DNA from: Aegilops tauschii subsp. strangulata | Lineage: Eukaryota; Streptophyta; Magnoliopsida; Poales; Poaceae | Direction: 5' to 3' | Length of the DNA: 64,000 nt | NCBI RefSeq assembly: GCF_002575655.3 | Contig: NC_053037.3 | Coordinates: forward strand, 501,340,544 to 501,404,543 | Shown here: positions 57,342 through 64,000 of the stretch, piece by piece | How positions within the stretch are numbered: the first letter of the stretch is position 1 | How the letters are laid out: each line of letters begins with the position of its first letter | Notes under the pieces: generated by a model | What the model saw: only the letters and a program-made list of their open reading frames with translations | What the model was told of the DNA's origin: nothing | Databases searched by the model: none | Translations under genes and position numbers: made by a program

Positions 57342-58196
57342 ATGGCATCGCCCCTCCCAAGCCCTAGGAGCCCCTCGCTGCACCGCGCGGACGGTCACGC
57401 GTCGCCGTTCCGTTCCTCGCCGCCACTAGTCGAGGAGGACGCGTCAGTGTTCCGCTCCTCGCCGCTACGCGACGCGTCGCCGTTCCGTTCCTCGCCGCCA
57501 CTAGTCGAGGAGGACGCGTCGGTGTTCCGCTCCTCGCCGCGACGTGACGCGTCGCTGTTCCGTTCCTCGCCGTGACTAGTCAAGGAGGACGCGCCGGCGT
57601 TCCGCTCCTCACCGCGATGCGTCGAGGTGGACGCGTCGGCGTTCCCAATCTCGCCAGCACGCGTGTCGGAGGACGCGTCGCCTCCCCGCTACGAGGAGAA
57701 CGCCGCGCCGCCCGGCGAGCCCCCCTGCCTTGAGGAGCTTTGGAAAGAAATGGATGTGGCCTTGTGGGAGGCTTTGCCTCCAGCAGAGCGCGCCAAAATA
57801 GAGGCGGAGAAGAAGGCCGAGGAAGAGAAGTGCACCGCAGAACAAGCTGCCTGGGAGACCTATGTCGCGTCCGAGAGAGTTAGACAATTGGCTCTTTGGC
57901 AGAAGGCTCGTGCGAGGGCCGTGAGGTTGGCGGAGGACGCCCGTGCCGACGCCCTGAGTGCAGTCGGGCCCAAGCGCCTCATCTACGCTTGGCGGTACGT
58001 GGACTGGGTGCATGCTTCCAGCGAGGACGAGTACCTGTTGGCGCCGGATCACCACACCGGTGAGATCGCGCTCGCCCGCCGGCAAGCCGCCAATCAGCAC
58101 CTCGCGAGTTGCGAGGCTGAGGAAGAGGCGTTGTGTCGGCGCGCTGGGAAACGGCCGCGCACCAGGGCACTAGTGGCGCGCCGCAAGCGCTCCTGA
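57342..58196 (+). pseudogene. Repeat-rich coiled-coil gene of unknown function, interrupted by one stop
   Basis: A single frame runs from MASPLPSPRSPS (57342) to a stop at 58194-58196, broken only by TGA at 57573-57575 inside a repeat unit. N-terminal part: three 25-residue repeats of the type PFRSSPPLVEEDASVFRSSP. Second part: an acidic linker (SPPRYEENAAPPGEPP), then WKEMDVALWEALPPAERAKI and a Glu/Ala/Lys coiled coil, RYVDWVHASSEDEYLLAP, and a basic C-terminus RAGKRPRTRALVARRKRS resembling a nuclear signal. I do not recognise the family. Translation could restart at 57627 (MDASAFPISP) to give 189 residues, so a functional shorter product is possible. The TGA could also be a sequencing error. 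Confidence 0.55.
57408..57632 (+). repeat. 75-bp tandem repeat, three units, in coding sequence
   Basis: Units start TTCCGTTCCTCGCCG at 57408, 57483 and 57558. The period of 75 keeps reading frame. Unit 3 carries the TGA and is the most diverged. Confidence 0.85.
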
Positions 58197-58442
58197 GAGC
58201 GTCGTGGCTTTTAGGAGGAGTATAATTTTTGTTTCGTAAGGCAATCTCATTAGTTTTGGGACGCAAATGATAAATCCCGAACGTTCAGGAATTTTTAGCG
58301 TCCTTAATTAAGTATGTAAAAGGGAAAGTTTGGAAACCTTGTGTATTCGTACGCATTTTGCAAGTACGTGCATATAGCACAAACTTTACTATATACTATC
58401 GCACTACACGTCTCTCTCGATATATGCTTGCAGACTGTGCTA

Positions 58443-58528
58443 CTCCCTCCGTCCAGGTCAATAAGTCATCTTTGGTTGTGCACCGTGACCAAGAAGGAGG
58501 GAAGACTTATACACCTAGACGGAGGGAG
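58443..58528. mobile_element. Stowaway-type MITE, 86 bp (copy 2)
   Basis: Orthologue of 56-141 in the duplicated segment; TA on both sides (58441-58442 and 58529-58530). Confidence 0.85.
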
Positions 58529-58889
58529 TACTACTAATACTTATGTACGTGCAAATGCACGTTTTAACATTATGATGCGGTTTTTGTAAAAGTAGAAAAA
58601 CAACACTAGTCAAGCTTGTCAAATGATTCAATGCAAAACAAATGCAAAATTTCTCGTTTGATTGTTTACTTTTAGCTTCCTTCTCTGTGGTTATTTCTCT
58701 GTCGTACTTTGTACAGAGTATCTCACTGGTTGGAAAGGCATGCAAATTCCCAAACCGCTTCCTACACCCTGTATCGAATTTTTTCCCTAACAAGTTGTGC
58801 CGTGCAATTGGAATTCCAACTTGAGTACTACTACTAGTAGGAGTACCAGGGGCCAATTCTTTTAGGCTTCTAGATTAGTAATCCCATAA

Positions 58890-59174
58890 GAGCAAGTACA
58901 ATAGAGCTGAGTCAGCGGGCTATAAGAAATAAACTAGTATATTTCTGCTTAGTTGGAGGAAAGAGAACATGAGAGAGAAGGTAAGCGGGCTCTTCGTGAA
59001 GAGCCAGCTCTAGCACGTGCTCCTAGGCACTTTGTGAGAATGAGAAGTGGGCCACATAATAAAAAACAAGTACACTCTTTTGATCTATTATTGTACATGT
59101 TGGCTATAAGATGGGTTGTAGATGACATGGCACTGGCTTATAGCCAGCAGCTGGCTATACTATTAACCATGCTC
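58890..59174. mobile_element. Tourist-like MITE present only in copy 2, 285 bp
   Basis: Ends GAGCAAGTACAATAG and AACCATGCTC. TAA on both sides (58887-58889 and 59175-59177). The empty site is seen intact in copy 1 at 500-502 as CCCATAACTAG, so this is a clean insertion after the duplication (or precise loss from copy 1). Confidence 0.88.
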
Positions 59175-59277
59175 TAACTACTAGCTCCGTCCTGGTTTAT
59201 TGGTCCCCATTGTAATCTGTGTCAAATTTTGATCATAAATTTAACTAATGAAATGTTAGTGCATGTCACATGCACTA

Positions 59278-59568
59278 CTCCATCCGTCTAGGTGAGTAAG
59301 TCATCTTAGGCTGTGCACCGTGACCAAGGAGGAGGAGAAAACGAGAAACGTTAATGTTTATTTGCTAATTAATAGTATTGCATGCAATGAACTAACCACT
59401 GCATGTCGTGTTTGATATCTCAAGTCATTAAAAGCATGCACACTCTTTATCTCTTATTGGTTGATATGTCAAGAAACAAGAAACGAGGTAGAAGTTAATG
59501 CACCGCGCCTAAGTGTTTTGGGATTATTTGGTTTTCGTAAGATGACTTACACACCTAGATGGAGGGAT
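59278..59568. mobile_element. Stowaway-type MITE inserted in another MITE, 291 bp
   Basis: Ends CTCCATCCGTCTAGG and CCTAGATGGAGGGA, with TA on both sides (59276-59277 and 59569-59570). It interrupts the element orthologous to 509-676. Downstream, about 22 bases (ACAATGGTGAGGAATAAACC) appear twice (59570 and ~59623), a local rearrangement linked to the event. Confidence 0.8.
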
Positions 59569-60791
59569 TACAATGGTGAGGAATAAACCAGTTAAATCTT
59601 TGGTCAAAATTTAGCACAAATTACAATGGTGAGGAATAAACCAGGACGGAGTAGTAGTTTAGAAGCCCAAATAAATGAGTGAGGCGCCTTATTGTGACTC
59701 TCCACTGTGACTAGTCTTGTGGGAAAAGCTGGGGAAGCCGCCAAAAGAACTGGCCCTAGGAGTAGTAGCTAGGGATCGAGTGTGCGAGATGAACCGGAGA
59801 AAGTAAATGCAGAGAGATGAAATGCAAAAAAGACGAAGGGATGTGATGGTTGCTTGTCCGTTTATTTTACCAGGCCACTTATTACTGGGAGTGGTTGGGT
59901 TTTGTGATATGACGGCTTTACTGCCGCGCCACGAGCGGGGTGAGAGGTGAGACTCCCGTGCAGTGCCGCCCTCTACACTTGTACTACATCGGTCGTGGTT
60001 TATTAGTCCCCCATTAAATTTGACTGATGATTTAACTGACAAAATGTTAGTGCATGTCAACAAAAACTATATCGTTGGATTCGTATTTGAACATAGTTTT
60101 GAATGATATAATTTTAGGTGACATGCATCAGCATTTATCATACTATATATAATGTTAGTTCAATTTTTGGTCGTACTAATCTATAGTAGTAAGGTGCCCG
60201 TGCGTTGCACCGAAGAGTGAAATGCATTGATCGGGGAGTTGTTTATTTTGACAAAGGATGTGGGGGTCATCTCATGTGTAACGGGTATCGATAGGTTTCT
60301 TCGGATATTATTTCATCTCTAGAGCTCACAAACATCCGGGTGAAATAGATAAAAAGGTATCTTTTGCAAACAAACGCGTTCAACTGTTCAACCTGCATCC
60401 AAAACTTGTGAAGAAATAACACTTATTGTGCTTTGCAAGAAATGATCTTTAAGAATTAGTTTTTGAGTATCGATTGTTATACATGTTGGCTACAGATGAC
60501 ATGGCACTTTCTTATAGTCAAGAGTTGGCTATACTATTAAGTAATATTAACCATGCCCTTATACACCTAGACGGAGGGATTAAATCAGGATGACTTGCAA
60601 GCGGGCAGAGGAGATGTAAGAAATGGTTCATCGTAAGTCTTTCACCAGTACTGTAGTAAAAATTCATACATGGAAGATTCTAGACTAAACCATAAACGGA
60701 TACACTTTTATTCATGCGCGATACTCCAATAGAGCAAGATCCTGCATGGAAGTCTCCACATGCTTAGACAGCGGATTACATTGAGCGAAGA

Positions 60792-61343
60792 CTAATGATC
60801 AACATTTAACTTGATAATGCGTACTTGCAGGTGAACCTCCTTGGAGTCCCCGTGCACCGCGTCGGCGGGTAAAGGAGGCCATGGGTTTTCCAAGTCCACA
60901 TTGGCGGGATAGTCCCAGCTCCCTAGAGTCCAAGTCCGTTCGTTGAGCCCGATGTCGCCGCCCACGCGACCCGGAGGGGTAGTAACACTGACCACGCACC
61001 CGTACATCGGCCTCGTGTCAGTGTCAGCGTCAGCGGCGTCACCCCTGACGCACATTACAGAGACGGGGCGGCGGCCTGCGCGGGCCTCGCCGGTGCCCAC
61101 GATCAAGAGGAAGACGCTGCCGTCCCCCTCTGAGACTAGCAGGCGGCGGTGATCCTCCAGCGACTCCGGCATGGTGAACGGGTAGCACGTCTCGTACTTG
61201 ATGTTCTCCGCCAAGGGCCAGCAGTGACCGCTGCACGCATCCGTGAGGTGATGCACCATGTCCGCCGGTGAGCCACAAATCGGCATCGGGCACTCATAGC
61301 AATGGACGAAGGGCTCCTTGGAGGCATCGACCAGGCCGTCCAT
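60792..61343 (-). CDS. SINA-like E3 ubiquitin ligase fragment lacking RING, 183 residues (copy 2)
   Basis: Minus strand, MDGLVDASKEPFVHCYECPM to KLNVDH and stop. The SIAH-type zinc-finger remnant is CPMPICGSPADMVHHL then DACSGHCWP, followed by the TRAF-like substrate-binding half (DGSVFLLIVGTGEARAG, VMCVRGDAADADTD, RTWTLGSWDYPANV, HGDSKEVHL). Full-length grass SINA-like proteins have an N-terminal RING that recruits E2. Here the frame upstream is open only to a TAA about 55 bases before this ATG, and 61451 is already retrotransposon sequence. The ligase half is therefore missing or on a lost exon. A RING-less protein could still bind substrates or dimerise; whether it is expressed is unknown. 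Confidence 0.65.
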   Translation of the reverse strand: MDGLVDASKEPFVHCYECPMPICGSPADMVHHLTDACSGHCWPLAENIKYETCYPFTMPESLEDHRRLLVSEGDGSVFLLIVGTGEARAGRRPVSVMCVRGDAADADTDTRPMYGCVVSVTTPPGRVGGDIGLNERTWTLGSWDYPANVDLENPWPPLPADAVHGDSKEVHLQVRIIKLNVDH

Positions 61344-61450
61344 GAAACGGGAATGGCTGTAAGGGGCGTTGCGCCAGTTGAATATATGAGCAAGTTACTA
61401 CGAGACTTAATCCCAATACGCACAAAATAAATCATGACGGCTATAACAGA

Positions 61451-64000
61451 GATGATAGCCGGCCGCGCCGGCTCCAACTCTGTGTTGGCCTCCTGCCGCC
61501 AGGTGGCCAGCTGGTCCAGACTCAGCTCGGGATACCAGGCCTTGGCGAACTCCAGCGCCCGCCTGGCGCCGGACCGAGCCGCAGAAGCCTTCCAGGCCTC
61601 AAAGCGGCCAACTGCCACCTCCAGCCACTCGGGTGTCCGACTGGGGGTGCGGGGAATCACCTCACCAGGCCAGAGAGCGGCCAGCACCTGTGCCCCAACG
61701 CGCTGAAGCCGGCGGAGCATGCGATGAGCCGGCTGGAGGCGGGCCTGCATCGCCAAGAGCTGCTCCTCCAGCGACCGGCGAGCGTTTGGCGCGATCTCGG
61801 CGCCAGCCTCCCTTCGTGCCTCGCGGTGGGCCTCAACGACCTGGTTGGCAGCGGTAGAGTAGCCAGGGAAGTACTCTGCGTAAGGAAGAAAGAGAAAGAA
61901 GAGAAAAACACCAAGTCAAAAAGTGAGCTAAACAGCAAGCGGCAAGCAAGGACGAAGAGGAAGGCGGCCTACCGTCAACCAAGTCTTCGATCTGGCCATA
62001 GTCATTGATCAGCGTCTGCTTCGCTTTGGCCCAGCTGGCCGCCTCTGTCTCATACTCGGCTTGAAGGGCGGCCTCGCTGTCCTGCACCGCCTTTAGGGCC
62101 GCCTTGTGGCTCTTCTCCTGGTCGGCCAATCTCTTGGCCAGGCGGTCACGCTCCTGTGCCAAGGCGGCAAACTCGGCCTCCTTAGCGTGGAGGGCGGCCT
62201 GAGCCCCGCCCAGCTGTTCCCTCAGACTAGCGTTGGCCTCTGCAGGGATGGCAGAAAAGAAAGAAGCAATAAGGAAGAAGTCGTCAAGGATGATTCGACC
62301 CGACTGCTCAGCAGTCGGCCTGAATCTCGGGGACTACACCCTGTGGGTGCGCTGACGCGCCCCCACGTGGGATAAAAGACGAAGCACTTACCCTGGCTCT
62401 CAAATAGGTCAGCATTCTTCTGGGTCAGCTCCCGAGCCTGGGAGTTGAAGGCAGCCGCGCGGAGGTTGTGGTAGTCCTGCAAGTCAGGCAGAGGAGCGAA
62501 TGAGAACAAGAATAGCAAAAACAAGGCCCGCTAAGAAGTTCCAAGCCGCCTACTCTGCAGCAGACTCGGAACTCGGGGACTACACCCAGTGGGTGCGCTA
62601 ACGCGCCCCCACGGAAGAAACCAAGATCAAAAAAGCAAAAATAAGAAGACTAGCTCGAATGGCCGCCCGCGTTGCAAGGAACTCGTCATTATATTTCCTC
62701 AGCGCTGCAGCCTGGGACTGAAGTCGGTTCCGGACGTCCTGCGCTGCCACGTTCACCACAGCCGTCCCTCCACCCGGCGTCCACCCCGAGCTGGCGCTGG
62801 CCGCCTCCATGTCCTGGGCCGACTAGCTGGAGCCCGCGGCCTTCTGCGGCTCCGATGCGGCCTTCCCCGTGCGCTGGCGCGAGGGCGACTGGACCACCAG
62901 ATCCGTCTTCGGAGCCGGCTCGCCCCCGGCCGTTTGCGCAGGAGGCAAGTTAGGCCGGCCGCCTTGGGTCGCCCCAGTCGGCGGGGCCGGTGCCGCCTCC
63001 CATTCCGGCACGACGACATCATCCTCCCTCTCCAATCCCGGCTGGTCGCCGCCGGCTCCCTCTGGCAGGGGCCCTGGAGCCTCAGGCGCCGCGACGCGCA
63101 AGGGGTGACGAGCAAGGCCCCCTCCGCCATCGCCGCGGCCGCAGCCTCCGCTTGGGCCTTGGCCGCTGCGTCGGTGTGCGCCTTCGCCGCCTCCTCCTCC
63201 TGTGCCGCCTTGGCGGCAGCCGCCCTCAACTCCTCCGCCTCCCGCTCCTCCTGTGCCTCCCGCGCGTTTCGCTCCGTCGCCGCCTGAAGCTCGGCGCAGG
63301 GGTCCACGCGGCGGGTGCTCCCGGATCCTCCCGGCGATCCAACGACGGAGGCGGCAGCAACCCGCTCGAGCGAAAGCGGAGCCCTGATTTTTTGAGAAAG
63401 AATGTACAAAGGAGTATACGCTTACGCCGACACCGTCTGCGGCTGCTTCACCACCTTGCGGAAGCGGGCCGCCTTCGTGGCCGCCTCATCCCCCCTGGTC
63501 GCTGCCGCCCCGCCCTTGGGCTTCTTCGGCCGGCTGCCGAACAAGCCCGACGCGGCACGACGCTTCTGCCCGCCGCCCCGAGCAGGCGGCGCGGCGGAGG
63601 AACCCGCGCCGTTGCCGGATGCCGGCTGGCGGCGTGGGACGATTTCCGCCGCATCATCGTCCGGCCAGTCGTCTAAGCTGGCTCCAAGCCCGGAGCCGCC
63701 TGCCTCGCCGCCGGCTTCGCCGCCACCCGCCTCGGTGTTGTCCTCCATGGCGGCCGCCCCCAAGTCGTGGTCCTCCAGGTCATGCTCCGCCCGGTCAGGG
63801 AGGAATCGGCGCTCCATCTCCGACCCGGCTGCAGGTCGAAGGAGAGAGCTCTGCCAAGGCGTGCCGACTGGTCAGAGACGGCCAGAAGGAATTCAGCAAC
63901 AAAACTAAGAAAAGAAAAGGAAAAAGAAAACATACCGTCGGCGGAGGATGCGCACGGGAATATTGCTCCTTGCCAAACCGCCACTCTGCGGAGAGCTTGC
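61451..64000 (-). pseudogene. Second copy of the Tat antisense extra gene, exons 1 (part) to 6 (part)
   Basis: Homologous to 23620-26245 with the same exon-intron plan on the minus strand: exon 1 end 64000-63936, exon 2 63828-63426, exon 3 63383-62655, exon 4 62476-62392, exon 5 62239-61973, exon 6 61875-61451. Exon 6 has Gln where the Gypsy B copy has its stop. Its own breaks are a frameshift near 63105, a TAG at about 62824-62826 and a GC instead of GT donor after exon 3 (62654-62653). Similarity to Gypsy B ends abruptly at 61451, within exon 6, where the SINA-like gene flank begins. The rest of this element, if any, lies beyond 64000. Nucleotide divergence from Gypsy B is clearly larger than between the Gypsy B LTRs, so it is a different family member. 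Confidence 0.75.

Larger units (their letters stand above)
58846..59756. mobile_element. Inverted-repeat element (copy 2), enlarged by two inserted MITEs
   Basis: Counterpart of 459-790 with the same flanking TAGGAGTA (58838-58845 and 59757-59764). It contains the Tourist-like MITE at 58890-59174 and the split Stowaway-like element around 59185-59650. Confidence 0.5.
58391..61188. repeat. Right copy of the segmental duplication
   Basis: Same order and orientation as 1-2216, about 580 bases longer because of two extra MITEs (58890-59174 and 59278-59568). Near-identical flanks around 60220-60791 contrast with the divergent coding block at 60830-61010. Confidence 0.88.

Overview
This window is nuclear DNA of a large-genome grass, most likely a Triticeae species (wheat, Aegilops or barley type). 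The evidence is nested long LTR retrotransposons, a CACTA element, many Stowaway- and Tourist-type MITEs, GC-rich monocot gene starts and intron-containing genes. There are no bacterial-type operons, CRISPR arrays, rRNA genes or recognisable tRNA genes. The species call is inference from element composition; no database was searched.

Layout. (1) 1-2216 is the left copy of a ~2.2 kb duplicated segment whose other copy is 58391-61188. Both carry the tail of a SINA-like E3 ubiquitin-ligase gene and a cluster of MITEs. (2) 2217-11741 is Sirevirus-type Copia retrotransposon in an internal-LTR-internal arrangement: the 3' end of one internal region, one LTR (3141-4476), then gag-pol of a second internal region. 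(3) A CACTA DNA transposon starts at 11742, inside the Copia sequence. (4) A Tekay/Del-like Gypsy chromovirus ('Gypsy A', 15716-43750, minus strand, 4.15 kb LTRs, 5-bp target duplication ATGCA) lies in an intron-like stretch of the CACTA gene. (5) A Tat-lineage Gypsy element ('Gypsy B', 20975-35056, minus strand, 1.2 kb LTRs, target duplication GATAG) sits in the integrase of Gypsy A. The insertion order is therefore Copia, CACTA, Gypsy A, Gypsy B.

Gypsy B has a polyprotein with a second RNase H domain and, between integrase and 3' LTR, a six-exon antisense gene (22798-26601, plus strand) with its own TATA box. A second diverged copy of this antisense gene occupies 61451-64000 (minus strand), cut off by the window edge and truncated next to the SINA-like gene. 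Both copies are broken.

44.5-58.4 kb is the least repeat-covered part. It holds a two-exon coiled-coil gene (49187-49973), an AP2/ERF-like gene (50205-50780), a WRN-type 3'-5' exonuclease gene (54335-55051), a 5'-truncated LINE with poly(A) and target duplication, a near-complete foldback (47232-47670), simple-sequence tracts, and a repeat-rich gene broken by one stop codon (57342-58196).

No host pathway is assembled here. The retrotransposon genes form gag-pol units, all with stops or frameshifts. The intact host-type genes are the exonuclease, the AP2-like gene, the coiled-coil gene and the RING-less SINA-like fragment. The most unusual points are the spliced antisense gene of Gypsy B and its second copy, the sharply localised divergence of the SINA-like coding tail inside a near-identical duplication, and the Copia internal-LTR-internal structure with a putative internal promoter.
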